In this document: positions 53,349-63,182 of the stretch, one piece after another
Layout of the letters: each line of letters begins with the position of its first letter
Numbering within the stretch: position 1 is the stretch's first letter
Assembly (NCBI RefSeq): GCF_001667505.1
Contig: NZ_LZHZ01000067.1
Location: 124,001 to 188,000, forward strand
Direction: 5' to 3'
DNA: 64,000 bases
Source: Mycobacterium sp. ACS1612
Lineage (GTDB): Bacteria; Actinomycetota; Actinomycetes; Mycobacteriales; Mycobacteriaceae
Notes under the pieces: generated by a model
The model's database searches: none
What the model was told of the DNA's origin: nothing
What the model saw: only the letters and a program-made list of their open reading frames with translations
Program-made: the position numbers and the translations under genes

Positions 53349-55545
53349 CGGTTCGCTCCAACAATGCGACCGGAGCTGCTGCGAAGAGGTCGGGTGCCGC
53401 GACGCGTCCTGACCACCGGTTGCCGGTGATGCGGTCGGTCCATTCACCGTCGGGCAGCACCAATGTGGTATCGCCCCAGCCGGTTTCGGCCAGTCGCACC
53501 GAATGCCGGGTCACCGCAGTCACCACGTCGTCGCCGCGGAGGAAGGCGACGAGGTGTTCGGCGCCCGCGCCATTGGGCAGCAGCGGCGTATAACCTCCGT
53601 CGACGAATGTGTCGGGACGGTCGCGGCGGAGCCGCAGGGCGGCGCGCGTCACCGTCAGCTTTGGATGTTGCGAAGCCTGCTGTCGCACAGGGTAATCCAC
53701 TGGCCGCCGGTTGTCGGGGTCAACGAGGCTGTCCTCCCACAACTCGGTGCCCTGATAAACGTCAGGTATCCCTGGCGCGGTCAGTGCGATCAATTTCTGG
53801 CCGAGGCTGTCGTTGTGTGCGTGCTCATCGAGTCGGCGGGTGAGGGACGTGAGTCCGGCCCCGATCTGACCGTCCATGACGGCGTCCAGCCACTCGTGCA
53901 CGGCGCTCTCGAACGCGGTGTCGGGGTCGTTCCACGACGTGTGTGCCGCGGCTTCCCGGATAGCCTTCTCGGCATAACCGTGCAGCCGGTCGCGAAGGCC
54001 CTGGGTCACCGCACCGTCGGCCGGCCATACGCCGAACATGTTCTGCAACAGGAAAAGCGCGGTCGCCGGGTCCGGCGGCGGTATCTCGAGAACCCATTTG
54101 CCGACCAGTTCCGCCCACAATGACGGCACCTGCGACAGCACCCCGATACGGGCCCGCACGTCTTCACCACGTTTGGTGTCGTGGGTGGTCAACGCCACCA
54201 TGGCATGCGGCCACAGCTTGGCCCTTGTCGCAGCGCGCTCGTGAAACTCCGCGATGCTGACCCCGAACCGGGCGGGCTCTCCGCCCACCTCGTTAAGCGA
54301 CACCAACCGGGCGTCCCGGTAGAACAGGCAGTCCTCCATCGACTTCGCGGTTGCCGCGCCACACAACTGCTGCAGCCGCACCGCCGACTCGACGCTGGTC
54401 GACAGCGCCGACGCCACGATGGTCAAAGGTTCCGCCAAATCTGGAATGGCCGTGATGGTTTCGGCTAGCGCTTCGGACAACACCAACGACAGCGAGCGGT
54501 AGTCGCAGCGGTAGACAGGCACTCGGCTGATCAGCTCGGCGACCGCCTTAGAGATTTCCGGATGGTCGGTGCCGGTTGCTGACTTGATCGTTCGGTGCAG
54601 CCGAGCCAATTCGCTTCCGAGCGTGTCGGTGACCGCGCCCGCCTTGAGCCTGCGGGCCAACACCGGCATCTCGTCGTAGTCGAAGCCGGTCGAGTTGACC
54701 AGCGCGGTGAGCGGATCGGCGCCTGCGGGATCGAGAAACAGCCCACCGATTTCGCGCAACGCGTCGTAGCCGGTCGTTCCAGCTACGGGCAGCGTTGTCT
54801 CCAGTGGCTCGTCGACGGCCAGGATCTTTTCGATGACGATCCACGCATCCGGTCCGACCAGTTCCCGCAGCCATTCGAGATAGCCTGCGGGATCGGATAG
54901 TCCATCGGGGTGATCGATTCGGATGCCGTCGACCAGGCCGTCGGTGAACCAGCGCTTGACTTCGACGTGGGTGGCGTCGAACACCGCACGGTCTTCCTGA
55001 CGCAGTCCCGCCAGTGACGTGATGGAGAAGAACCGCCGGTAGCCGCAGATGCCGTTGCGCCACCCGATCGGGCGGTAGTGCGTCTGGTCGGCGGGATAGT
55101 TCGGCGGAGCGTCGTCGCCGTCGGAACCCAGTATGGGTAACACGACTCGGCCTTGCGGGTCGATGTCCCAGTCGATGTCGAAATACGACGCGTACGGCGA
55201 CGCGCGGCCCTTTTCGAGAACGTCCAGCCACCAACGGTTCTGAGTCGGATCGTCGACGCCGACGTGGTTCGGCACGATGTCTACGATCAACCCCATTCCG
55301 CGTTCCTTCGCCGCGGCGGAGAGTCGCGCTAGTCCGTCCGTGCCGCCGAGGGCGGGGGAGACGGTGGTGGGGTCGGTGACGTCGTAGCCGTGTGTCGAAC
55401 CCTCGGCGGCCGTCAGGATCGGCGACAGGTACAGGTGAGACACGCCGAGGTCGTCGAGATAGTCGAGCACGGAGATGGCGTCGTCAAAGGTGAAGCAGTC
55501 ACCACGCATCTGGAGGCGGTACGTCGAGAGCACACGAGAAGTCAT
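53341..55545 (-). CDS. treY: Maltooligosyltrehalose synthase
   Basis: 734 residues. STYRLQMRGDCFTFDDA at the N-terminus, VDIVPNHVGVDD, VDGIRIDHPDGL with the catalytic Asp, IVIEKILAVDEPL with the Glu, and TTHDTKRGEDVRARI late in the protein are typical of TreY. It turns the reducing end of maltooligosaccharides into a trehalose unit by intramolecular transglucosylation. The ATG at 55545 is 3 bp after the treX stop. Trehalose feeds mycolate and sulfolipid-type glycolipids as well as stress tolerance. Confidence 0.95.
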   Translation of the reverse strand: MTSRVLSTYRLQMRGDCFTFDDAISVLDYLDDLGVSHLYLSPILTAAEGSTHGYDVTDPTTVSPALGGTDGLARLSAAAKERGMGLIVDIVPNHVGVDDPTQNRWWLDVLEKGRASPYASYFDIDWDIDPQGRVVLPILGSDGDDAPPNYPADQTHYRPIGWRNGICGYRRFFSITSLAGLRQEDRAVFDATHVEVKRWFTDGLVDGIRIDHPDGLSDPAGYLEWLRELVGPDAWIVIEKILAVDEPLETTLPVAGTTGYDALREIGGLFLDPAGADPLTALVNSTGFDYDEMPVLARRLKAGAVTDTLGSELARLHRTIKSATGTDHPEISKAVAELISRVPVYRCDYRSLSLVLSEALAETITAIPDLAEPLTIVASALSTSVESAVRLQQLCGAATAKSMEDCLFYRDARLVSLNEVGGEPARFGVSIAEFHERAATRAKLWPHAMVALTTHDTKRGEDVRARIGVLSQVPSLWAELVGKWVLEIPPPDPATALFLLQNMFGVWPADGAVTQGLRDRLHGYAEKAIREAAAHTSWNDPDTAFESAVHEWLDAVMDGQIGAGLTSLTRRLDEHAHNDSLGQKLIALTAPGIPDVYQGTELWEDSLVDPDNRRPVDYPVRQQASQHPKLTVTRAALRLRRDRPDTFVDGGYTPLLPNGAGAEHLVAFLRGDDVVTAVTRHSVRLAETGWGDTTLVLPDGEWTDRITGNRWSGRVAAPDLFAAAPVALLERTDD

Positions 55546-55548
55546 GCG

Positions 55549-57699
55549 TCAGGCGGTCTTACGCAGCACAAGCAGGGACCTCGAGTGCAGCGAGATCTTC
55601 TTGCCCGCCGTGACGACAAGTTCGGTGGATCCCGTCGCATCGGCGGTGTCGAGCACGGCGGTCCACTCCTTGGCGTAATTGCCCTTCGGCGTCACGAAGT
55701 CCTGCGGTTTGTCGTGTGCGTTGAAGCACAACAGAAATGACTCGTCGACGACCCGCTCGCCGCGCGCGTTGGGGGTCGGGATGGCCTCGCCGTTGAGGAA
55801 CACCGCGACGCACTTGCCCAACCCGGTGCCCCAGTCCTCGGGCGCCATCTCCTTGCCCGCCGGTGTCAGCCATGCGATGTCGCGGACCTGGTCGCCGGTG
55901 CGGATCGGCTTGCCCTCGAAGAAGCGCCGCCTGCGGAAGACGGGATGGTCGTGCCGCAGCTTGGTGACGCGACGGGTGAAGTCGAGCAGGTCGGCGTTCG
56001 CCTCGCACATCGACCAGTCCATCCAGGAAATTTCCGAGTCCTGGCAGTAGACGTTGTTGTTGCCCCGTTGGGTGCGCCCGATCTCGTCGCCGTGCGAGAT
56101 CATCGGGGTGCCCTGGGAGATCATCAGCGTGCCCATGATGTTGCGCATCTGCTTGGCGCGCAACGCCAGAATCTCGGGATCGTCGGTCGGGCCTTCCACG
56201 CCGCAGTTCCACGACCGGTTGTGGCTTTCGCCGTCGCGGTTGTCCTCGCCGTTGGCCTCGTTGTGCTTCTCGTTGTAGGACACCAGATCGGCCAACGTGA
56301 AGCCGTCGTGGCAGGTGACAAAGTTGATGCTCGCGCCGGGACGACGGCCGGTGGCCTCGTAGAGATCCGAGGAACCGGTCAGCCGCGAGGCGAACTCGCC
56401 GAGGGTTGCGGGCTCGCCCCGCCAATAATCGCGCACAGTGTCGCGATACTTCCCGTTCCATTCGGTCCACAAACCTGGAAAATTGCCGACTTGATAGCCG
56501 CCCTCGCCGACGTCCCACGGTTCTGCGATCAGCTTCACCTGGCTGACCACCGGATCCTGCTGCACCAGATCGAAGAACGCGCTCAATCGGTCGACTTCGT
56601 AGAACTCGCGGGCGAGCGCCGCCGCGAGGTCGAAACGGAAGCCGTCGACGTGCATCTCCAGCACCCAGTACCGCAGTGAGTCCATGATCAACTGCAGCGT
56701 GTGCGGGTGGCGTGCGTTGAGGCTGTTGCCGGTACCGGTGAAATCCCGGTAGAACCGCGGGTCGGCGTCCTCGAGTCGGTAGTAGGCGGCGTTGTCGATG
56801 CCCCGGAAGTTGATGGTGGGGCCGAGGTGGTTGCCCTCGGCGGTGTGGTTGTAGACGACATCGAGGATCACCTCGATGCCCGCTTCGTGGAACGACCGCA
56901 CCATGGTCTTGAACTCGGCCACCGCACCGCCTGCGTGCTTGTTCGCCGCGTACTGGTAATGCGGCGCGAAGAACCCGAAGGTGTTGTAGCCCCAGTAATT
57001 TCGCAACCCGAGATCGATCAGCCGGTGGTCGTGCAGGAACTGGTGCACCGGCATCAGCTCGATCGCGGTGACGTTCAACGACTTGAGGTGGTCGATGATC
57101 ACCGGATGGCCCAGCCCCGCGTAGGTACCGCGGAGTTCCTCCGGAATACCCGGGTGGGTCTGCGTCATGCCCTTGACGTGAGCCTCGTAGATGATCGTCT
57201 CGTGATACGGCGTGCGCGGCGCGCGATCCGATCCCCACTGGAAGAACGGGTTGATCACCACGCTGGTCATCGTGTGCCCCAGCGAGTCGATCCGCGGCGG
57301 CGTGCCACCCGACGCCAGGTCGTCGGCCTGCAGGTCGTAGGAGAACAGCGCCTGACTGAAGTCGAAGTCGCCGTGAAATGACTTGCCGTACGGGTCGAGC
57401 AGCAGCTTGCTCGGATCGCATCGATGGCCGGCCGACGGATCCCACGGGCCGTAGACGCGGTAGCCGTAGCGCTGGCCGGGAGTGACCGTCGGCAGATAGC
57501 AGTGCCAAACGTACCCGTCGACCTCGTCGAGATTGATGCGCTGCTCGCTGCCGTCCTTGGCGATCAGGCACAGCTCAACCCGCTCGGCCACCTCGGAGAA
57601 CAACGAGAAGTTGGTGCCTGCGCCGTCGTAGGTGGCTCCAAGTGGGTAGGCCTCACCCGGCCAAACGGTCGGCACCGACGAAGGCCCCGGCGACGACAT
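55549..57699 (-). CDS. treX: Glycogen debranching enzyme
   Basis: 716 residues from the ATG at 57699-57697, near the length I recall for Rv1564c. GH13 isoamylase type: N-terminal CBM48-like domain (YPLGATYDGAGTNFSLFSE), ILDVVYNHTAEGNHLGP, VDGFRFDLAAAL (nucleophile Asp), LIAEPWDVGEGGYQVG (Glu) and TCHDGFTLADLVSYN. It trims alpha-1,6 branches from glycogen to supply linear maltooligosaccharides for TreY. Its start and the stop of the upstream acyltransferase share one base (TGATG), suggesting coupling. Confidence 0.95.
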   Translation of the reverse strand: MSSPGPSSVPTVWPGEAYPLGATYDGAGTNFSLFSEVAERVELCLIAKDGSEQRINLDEVDGYVWHCYLPTVTPGQRYGYRVYGPWDPSAGHRCDPSKLLLDPYGKSFHGDFDFSQALFSYDLQADDLASGGTPPRIDSLGHTMTSVVINPFFQWGSDRAPRTPYHETIIYEAHVKGMTQTHPGIPEELRGTYAGLGHPVIIDHLKSLNVTAIELMPVHQFLHDHRLIDLGLRNYWGYNTFGFFAPHYQYAANKHAGGAVAEFKTMVRSFHEAGIEVILDVVYNHTAEGNHLGPTINFRGIDNAAYYRLEDADPRFYRDFTGTGNSLNARHPHTLQLIMDSLRYWVLEMHVDGFRFDLAAALAREFYEVDRLSAFFDLVQQDPVVSQVKLIAEPWDVGEGGYQVGNFPGLWTEWNGKYRDTVRDYWRGEPATLGEFASRLTGSSDLYEATGRRPGASINFVTCHDGFTLADLVSYNEKHNEANGEDNRDGESHNRSWNCGVEGPTDDPEILALRAKQMRNIMGTLMISQGTPMISHGDEIGRTQRGNNNVYCQDSEISWMDWSMCEANADLLDFTRRVTKLRHDHPVFRRRRFFEGKPIRTGDQVRDIAWLTPAGKEMAPEDWGTGLGKCVAVFLNGEAIPTPNARGERVVDESFLLCFNAHDKPQDFVTPKGNYAKEWTAVLDTADATGSTELVVTAGKKISLHSRSLLVLRKTA

Positions 57700-59876
57700 C
57701 AGGGCTGCCACCAGCCGGTGGCCAGGCCGATCTGGCGTCCCAGTTCGTTGGACATGGTGCGCATGTAGGTGGTCGAGATGTGGTGGGAGTCGCGATACAG
57801 CAACACATTCCCCTCCACGGCGCGGCAGATGTCCTTCCGACACACCGCATCGCTCATGTCGAGCGGCTTCAGCAACGGAAACCGCCTTACGAAATCCAAC
57901 GTCTGGTTGTGCTCTGACAGTACGTCGGATCGCTTCATGCCGCAGGAGTTCGCGTTGCCGCCGCGGGCCAGGCAGTCGGCCGGGAAGAACGGCTTGTTGT
58001 TACGGACCATCCACGGCGTATCGCGCATGGCCAGGATCGGAATGTTGTTGTCCGACAACGCTTGCCAGATGCCGATGTAAAACGACGGCATCACGTCGCC
58101 CGGTTTGATGTTCCACGGCCGTGTGGACGTCGTGAACACGAAGTCGGGACGATCGGCGATCAACTTCGGCATCACCCGGTTGTTCCACACCCGACAGCCC
58201 GGATACGGGCGGTTGTCGCCCATCACCAACGGCAACTGTTCGGTGGTCAGCGGGCAACCCATCTTCAGGTAGGTGACGACTCTGAAGTGGTGCATCTGAC
58301 CGAGCAGGTCCAGCGCGGTGATCCAGTGCTCGGCATGCGAACTGCCCGCCAGCGCGATGGTGCGGGTGGCTTCCTTGTCGCCGAAGGTGCAGTCGACGAC
58401 GTCACTGTTGTCGAAGTCGCTGATGCAGCCGTCGAGCGTGGTTTCCGGCAGATCGTCCTTGGCCTCGAGCACTGTCGGGCGCATCGGCAGCTTGGGCACC
58501 TTCGCGTGGTTGATCAACGCGGTGGCGCCGGGATAGTCGCGCAGCGAAAGGTTCGCGAGTTCTTTGCCGTTCGCGCGTTGCACGGTGAGGTGTTCGCGCC
58601 ATCCGAACGCGGTCGCCGTCAATGCGACGCCCAGCAGTCCGACGATCGAACCCATCACGATCGTCGGGCGGCGCAACCGGGTCCACAGCGGCACCGCAGG
58701 CGATGGCTTTGCCGCTTTCGCCGAGGCGCGGTACCGCAGCGGAGTCTCCACGTACCGCAGCGTCAGCCACGCGAGCAGACCGGAGACCAGTAACACCGCG
58801 GCGCCCTCGACGAAGTCGACCTTCGGCTCACCGGTGTGCGACAGCCAGAAGATCAGCAGCGGCCAGTGCCACAGGTACAGCGAGTACGCCATGCCGCCGA
58901 GCGTCACGAATGGGGCGGTGGCCAGCAACCGGTTCGGGGCGGGCAGGCGGTCCGCGGTCTTCGGATCGGACTGCCGATTGGCCGCCGACATGATGAACAG
59001 CATGGTGGCGCCGACGGGCACCAGCGCCAGCGGACCGGGGAACTCCTTCACCCCGTCGATCAGCGCGCCGCACGACAGAATCGCCGCCAACGACACCACG
59101 GCGACCGCCGTGCGTAGCCACATCGGCCAGCGCACATACGGCACCACGGCGCCCAGCAGCGCGCCGAGGAGCAACTCCCACGCCCTGGCGAAACTGTTGT
59201 AATAGGCAGTCGCCTGATCGGCGTTGTGAGCAAATATCGCGTAGACGAACGACGCGATGGTCAATGCGCTCAGCAGAAGCACAAACGAAATCCGCATGTA
59301 CCTGCCGAGCCTGCGACGCAACAGATGGGCGAACCCGAAGATCAGCGCCAGGAAGCCGATGTAGAACTGCCCCTGCACCGACATCGACCAGATGTGTTGC
59401 AGCGGGCTGACCGCCTCACCGGCGCGAAGGTAGTCCGCAGCGGTGTTGGCAAGCTCCCAGTTCTGGAAGTAGCCGAGGCTGGCCAGGCTCTGGTCAGCAA
59501 ACGTCTCCCAGCGCGTCTCCGGCTGCACCAGGATGGTGAGCACCGCCGCGGCGGCGAGCACCACGACGAGGGCGGGCAACAGCCGGCGTACGAGTCGGGT
59601 CACCTCCGGGACGGGTGACAGCGACGTGCCGGGGGTCAGCGCGGTGCGCAGCAGGCGGCCACCGAAGAAGAAGCCGGACAACGCCAAAAAGACGTCGACG
59701 CCGCCGGAAACCCGGCCAAACCACACGTGGAACACCGCGACGAGCGCGATGGCGATGCCGCGCAGGCCGTCCAAATCGTGGCGGTAGAAACCCGATTCGC
59801 GCGTCCCCATGGCGATGCGCGAGTCGGAACCCGGATCGGTGACGGCCGCAGGCCGGGCAGGAGCGAGGGTCATCAT
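57699..59876 (-). CDS. Membrane acyltransferase with SGNH domain, Rv1565c-like
   Basis: 725 residues. The N-terminal half is an acyltransferase-3 membrane domain (RHDLDGLRGIAIALVAVFHVW, about ten hydrophobic helices to residue 430, with YSLYLWHWPLLIFW and LRYVETPLRYR). The C-terminal half is a periplasmic SGNH-hydrolase-like domain with ALAGSSHAEHW and a late YRDSHHIS carrying the Asp-x-x-His pair. This two-domain form is that of Rv1565c, OafA-type. It should O-acylate a cell-envelope sugar or glycolipid; substrate unknown. First gene of the minus-strand acyltransferase-treX-treY-treZ run. It diverges from bioA (59970). The NlpC/P60 gene Rv1566c and Rv1567c, next in M. tuberculosis, are not here. 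Confidence 0.9.
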   Translation of the reverse strand: MMTLAPARPAAVTDPGSDSRIAMGTRESGFYRHDLDGLRGIAIALVAVFHVWFGRVSGGVDVFLALSGFFFGGRLLRTALTPGTSLSPVPEVTRLVRRLLPALVVVLAAAAVLTILVQPETRWETFADQSLASLGYFQNWELANTAADYLRAGEAVSPLQHIWSMSVQGQFYIGFLALIFGFAHLLRRRLGRYMRISFVLLLSALTIASFVYAIFAHNADQATAYYNSFARAWELLLGALLGAVVPYVRWPMWLRTAVAVVSLAAILSCGALIDGVKEFPGPLALVPVGATMLFIMSAANRQSDPKTADRLPAPNRLLATAPFVTLGGMAYSLYLWHWPLLIFWLSHTGEPKVDFVEGAAVLLVSGLLAWLTLRYVETPLRYRASAKAAKPSPAVPLWTRLRRPTIVMGSIVGLLGVALTATAFGWREHLTVQRANGKELANLSLRDYPGATALINHAKVPKLPMRPTVLEAKDDLPETTLDGCISDFDNSDVVDCTFGDKEATRTIALAGSSHAEHWITALDLLGQMHHFRVVTYLKMGCPLTTEQLPLVMGDNRPYPGCRVWNNRVMPKLIADRPDFVFTTSTRPWNIKPGDVMPSFYIGIWQALSDNNIPILAMRDTPWMVRNNKPFFPADCLARGGNANSCGMKRSDVLSEHNQTLDFVRRFPLLKPLDMSDAVCRKDICRAVEGNVLLYRDSHHISTTYMRTMSNELGRQIGLATGWWQP

Positions 59877-59969
59877 GGTCGACGGTTAATCTACCCAAGG
59901 TCGGCTGCCGCCTCATGCCGCAGCCGACCGGACGCAGCCACCGAGCAAAGGATCAGGGTGGTTCCACAG

Positions 59970-61259
59970 ATGACGTTGACCCCCGCGGAGATCAGCGCGA
60001 TCGACGCCGCGCACGTCTGGCATCCGTACAGCGCCATCGGTGCCGAAGCGCTGGCTCCGGTGGTGGCGGTCGGCGCGAAGGGCGCCTGGTTGACACTGAT
60101 CGACAACGGTGAGCGGATCGAGGTGCTCGACGCGATGGCGTCCTGGTGGACCGCGATCCACGGCCACGGACATCCCGCGCTCGACGAGGCGATCACCCGC
60201 CAACTGGCGACGATGAACCACGTCATGTTCGGCGGATTGACGCACGAACCGGCCGCCCGGTTGGCCGAGCTGCTGGTGCAGATCACGCCCGACGGGCTCG
60301 ACACGGTGTTCTTCAGTGACTCCGGTTCGGTGTCGGTGGAAGTCGCGGTCAAGATGGCGCTGCAGTACTGGCGCAGCATCGGACGTGGCGACAAACATCG
60401 GCTGATGACGTGGCGCGGTGGCTACCACGGCGACACGTTCACACCGATGAGCGTGTGCGACCCGGACGGCGGCATGCATCAGCTGTGGACCGACATTCTG
60501 GCCCGCCAAGAGTTCGCGCCCCAGGTGCCCGCCGACTACGACGAGGACTACGTCGCGGCGTTCGAGCAGCAGTTGGCCGAACACGCCGACGAACTGGCCG
60601 CGGTGATCGTCGAACCCGTCGTGCAGGGCGCGGGCGGGATGCGGTTTCACGACCCCCGGTATCTGGTCGATATGCGCGCGATCTGCGACCGCCACGGTGT
60701 GCTGCTGATCTTCGACGAGATCGCCACCGGCTTCGGCCGTACGGGCGAACTGTTCGCGGCCGATCATGCGGGGGTGCGGCCCGACATCATGTGTGTCGGC
60801 AAGGCGATCACCGGCGGCTACATCACGCTGGCCGCGACGCTGTGCACCCGCGACATCGCGCACACGATCAGCACGCGTGAGCCCGGCGCGCTGATGCACG
60901 GTCCGACATTCATGGCCAACGCGTTGGCGTGCGCTGTCGGTGTGGCCGCAGTTGAGCTGCTCCTCGAACAGGATTGGCGGGCAAGGGTTTCCGCGATCGA
61001 GGCCGGGTTGCGGCAGGGGCTGGCTGGGGCGGCGGACCTGCCCGGGGTCGCCGACGTGCGGGTGCTCGGGGCGGTCGGCGTGCTCGAGATGACTGCGCCG
61101 GTCGACTTGCGGATCGCGACGCCTGCGGCGCTGCGGCACGGCGTCTGGCTGCGCCCATTCCGCAATTTGATCTACGTGATGCCGCCCTACATCTGTACCG
61201 ATGCCGAGATCGCGCAGATCACCTCGGCGATGGTCGGCGTCGCGCGCGCGGTCACCTAA
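59970..61259 (+). CDS. bioA: Adenosylmethionine-8-amino-7-oxononanoate aminotransferase
   Basis: 429 residues from the ATG at 59970, beginning MTLTPAEISAID as expected for mycobacterial BioA. PLP enzyme: DSGSVSVEVAVKMAL, WRGGYHGDT, IFDEIATGFGRTG with the PLP-ring Asp, and CVGKAITGGY with the Schiff-base Lys (about residue 280). It moves the amino group of SAM to KAPA to form DAPA in biotin synthesis. Followed by bioF after 109 bp, so it may have a transcript of its own or share one with bioFD. Confidence 0.95.
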   Translation: MTLTPAEISAIDAAHVWHPYSAIGAEALAPVVAVGAKGAWLTLIDNGERIEVLDAMASWWTAIHGHGHPALDEAITRQLATMNHVMFGGLTHEPAARLAELLVQITPDGLDTVFFSDSGSVSVEVAVKMALQYWRSIGRGDKHRLMTWRGGYHGDTFTPMSVCDPDGGMHQLWTDILARQEFAPQVPADYDEDYVAAFEQQLAEHADELAAVIVEPVVQGAGGMRFHDPRYLVDMRAICDRHGVLLIFDEIATGFGRTGELFAADHAGVRPDIMCVGKAITGGYITLAATLCTRDIAHTISTREPGALMHGPTFMANALACAVGVAAVELLLEQDWRARVSAIEAGLRQGLAGAADLPGVADVRVLGAVGVLEMTAPVDLRIATPAALRHGVWLRPFRNLIYVMPPYICTDAEIAQITSAMVGVARAVT

Positions 61260-61338
61260 CCGGCGATTTGTGTGCATCGACGCGCGGTCAGCGCGCATAA
61301 ATCGGCGAGTTGTGCCCGCCAGGACCGGTGCCCTAACC

Positions 61339-61351
61339 TGAACACCGTTCA
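61339..61351. promoter_or_regulatory. BioQ-like operator TGAACACCGTTCA
   Basis: TGAAC-N3-GTTCA, a perfect inverted repeat 18 bp before the bioF GTG. It resembles the TGAAC-N3-GTTxx site described for the TetR-family biotin regulator BioQ in actinobacteria. Placement between a probable promoter and bioF fits repression of bioFD. Upstream, 61261-61314 holds two near copies of CGGCGATTTGTG and a short GCGCG hairpin of unknown meaning. Confidence 0.65.
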
Positions 61352-61368
61352 AGTGCTGGAGGTGCCTG

Positions 61369-62514
61369 GTGACTCGCGTCGGTCTTTCCCCGCTGGCCTG
61401 GCTCGATGACGTCGAGCAGCAGCGCCGCGCGGCCGGGCTTCGTCGCTCCCTGCGTACCCGTCCGCCGGTCGGCGCCGACCTCGACCTGGCCTCCAACGAC
61501 TACCTCGGGCTGTCGCAACACCCCGCGGTGATCGACGGCGGCGTCGACGCGCTGCGCACCTGGGGCGCCGGTTCGACCGGGTCGCGACTGGTCACCGGCA
61601 ACACCGAACTGCACGAAGGTTTCGAGGCCGCGCTCGCGGGGTTCGTCGGCGCCGAATCGGCGCTCTTGTTCTCGTCGGGCTACACCGCCAACCTCGGTGC
61701 GGTGGTGTCACTGTCCGGGGCGGGGTCGCTGTTGGTATCGGACGCGCTGACCCATGCGTCGCTGGTGGACGCCTGCCGGTTGTCGCGGGCCCGCGTCGTG
61801 GTGACGCCGCACCGCGACCTCGCGGCGGTGGAGGCGGCGCTGGCGGGGCGTGATGAAGAGCGCGCCGCCGTGGTGACGGACTCGGTGTTCTCCGCTGACG
61901 GCGTGCTGGCGCCGCTGCGCGCCCTGCACGACGCGTGCCGCAGGCACGGCGCATTGCTGATCGTCGACGAGGCGCACGGTCTCGGCGTGCGTGGCAGCGG
62001 AGGGCGAGGCCTGCTGCACGAGGTCGGCCTCGCCGGTGCGCCCGATGTCGTGATGACGACGACGCTGTCCAAGGCGCTGGGCAGCCAGGGTGGGGTGGTG
62101 CTCGGGCCCGCCGCGGTGCGGGCGCATCTGGTGGACGCGGCACGACCCTTCATCTTCGACACCGGTTTGGCGCCCGCCGCGGTCGGCGCCGCGTGGGCCG
62201 CGCTGCGCGTGCTGATCGACGACCCGTGGCGAGCTACGGCGGTGCTCGATCACGCGGCCGCGCTCGCCGAGATGTGCGGTGTGGTCGAGCGTCCGGAATC
62301 GGCGGTGGTGTCGGTGATCCTCGGCGAGCCCGAGGTGGCGCTGGCCGCCGCGGCGGCCTGCCTGGAGCGTGGGGTGCGCGTCGGCTGCTTCCGCCCGCCG
62401 ACCGTCCCTGCGGGGACGTCACGGCTGCGGCTGACGGCGCGGGCGTCGCTGTCCGACGACGAAATGGCTTTGGCGCGAGAGGTTCTCACCGAAGTGCTCG
62501 CAGATCTGCTGTGA
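61369..62514 (+). CDS. bioF: 8-amino-7-oxononanoate synthase
   Basis: 381 residues from GTG at 61369, with GGAGG 7 bp upstream. PLP enzyme of the alpha-oxoamine synthase family: SNDYLGLSQHPAV, GAGSTGSRLVTGN, IVDEAHGLGVRG and TTTLSKALGSQGG with the PLP lysine (about residue 233). It condenses pimeloyl-ACP or pimeloyl-CoA with alanine to give KAPA. Its stop overlaps the bioD start as GTGA. Confidence 0.95.
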   Translation: MTRVGLSPLAWLDDVEQQRRAAGLRRSLRTRPPVGADLDLASNDYLGLSQHPAVIDGGVDALRTWGAGSTGSRLVTGNTELHEGFEAALAGFVGAESALLFSSGYTANLGAVVSLSGAGSLLVSDALTHASLVDACRLSRARVVVTPHRDLAAVEAALAGRDEERAAVVTDSVFSADGVLAPLRALHDACRRHGALLIVDEAHGLGVRGSGGRGLLHEVGLAGAPDVVMTTTLSKALGSQGGVVLGPAAVRAHLVDAARPFIFDTGLAPAAVGAAWAALRVLIDDPWRATAVLDHAAALAEMCGVVERPESAVVSVILGEPEVALAAAAACLERGVRVGCFRPPTVPAGTSRLRLTARASLSDDEMALAREVLTEVLADLL

Positions 62515-63182
62515 GCACGCTTGTCGTCACGGGCACCGACACCGGGGTCGGCAAGACGGTGGCGACTGCCGCGCTCGCGTGTGCGGCCCGACAGGCCGGT
62601 GTCGATGTCGCGGTGTGCAAACCCGTGCAGACCGGTAGCCCCCGAGACGACGACCTCGCCGACGTCGCCCGACTGGCGGGCGTGACTGCGCTCTACGGCA
62701 CGTGGCGGTATCCCGAACCGCTGGCACCGGCCGCCGCCGCCGAGCGGGCGGGCATGGCGCTGCCGACCCGCGACGAGCTGGTGGGGTCGGTGACGGCGGT
62801 CGATGCAAAGCTGACGTTGGTCGAGGGCGCGGGCGGTCTGCTCGTCGAACTAGGCCAGGGCGGGGTGACGCTGCGCGACATCGCACGCGACCTGGCCGCC
62901 CAGGTGCTGATCGTCGTCTCACCCGGTCTCGGCACGCTCAACCACACTGCGCTCACACTGGAAGCGCTTGCCGCGCAGAATATTCCGTGCGCCGGCCTGG
63001 TGATCGGGGCTTGGCCGCGCGATCCGGACGTCGCCGAGACAGGCAACCGTGACGCGCTGGCGCGGTTGGCTCCGGTGCGCGCGGTGCTGCCTGCGGGTGC
63101 CGGAGCCTCGAGCGCCCGCGACTTCGAGTCGATGAGCGCGGCTGCCTTCGACACCCAGTGGGTCACGAGCCTGGCGGGCTGA
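62511..63182 (+). CDS. bioD: Dethiobiotin synthetase
   Basis: 223 residues starting at GTG 62511, within the bioF stop (GTGA). P-loop GTDTGVGKT at the N-terminus, KPVQTG with the substrate-binding Lys, VEGAGGLLVEL and a C-terminal PAGAGASSARDF. It closes the ureido ring of DAPA with CO2 and ATP. Its stop and the next start share one base (TGATG). Confidence 0.95.
   Translation: MSTLVVTGTDTGVGKTVATAALACAARQAGVDVAVCKPVQTGSPRDDDLADVARLAGVTALYGTWRYPEPLAPAAAAERAGMALPTRDELVGSVTAVDAKLTLVEGAGGLLVELGQGGVTLRDIARDLAAQVLIVVSPGLGTLNHTALTLEALAAQNIPCAGLVIGAWPRDPDVAETGNRDALARLAPVRAVLPAGAGASSARDFESMSAAAFDTQWVTSLAG

Noticed and set aside
55559..57571. Very long antisense or alternate-frame open stretches over treX and bioA (55559-57571 and 59913-61496, minus strand)
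   Set aside because: Low-complexity Arg-rich translations in a shifted or opposite frame to genes with full sets of catalytic motifs.
61276..61300. GCGCG hairpin after bioA as a terminator
   Set aside because: The stem is only 5 bp and no T-run follows.
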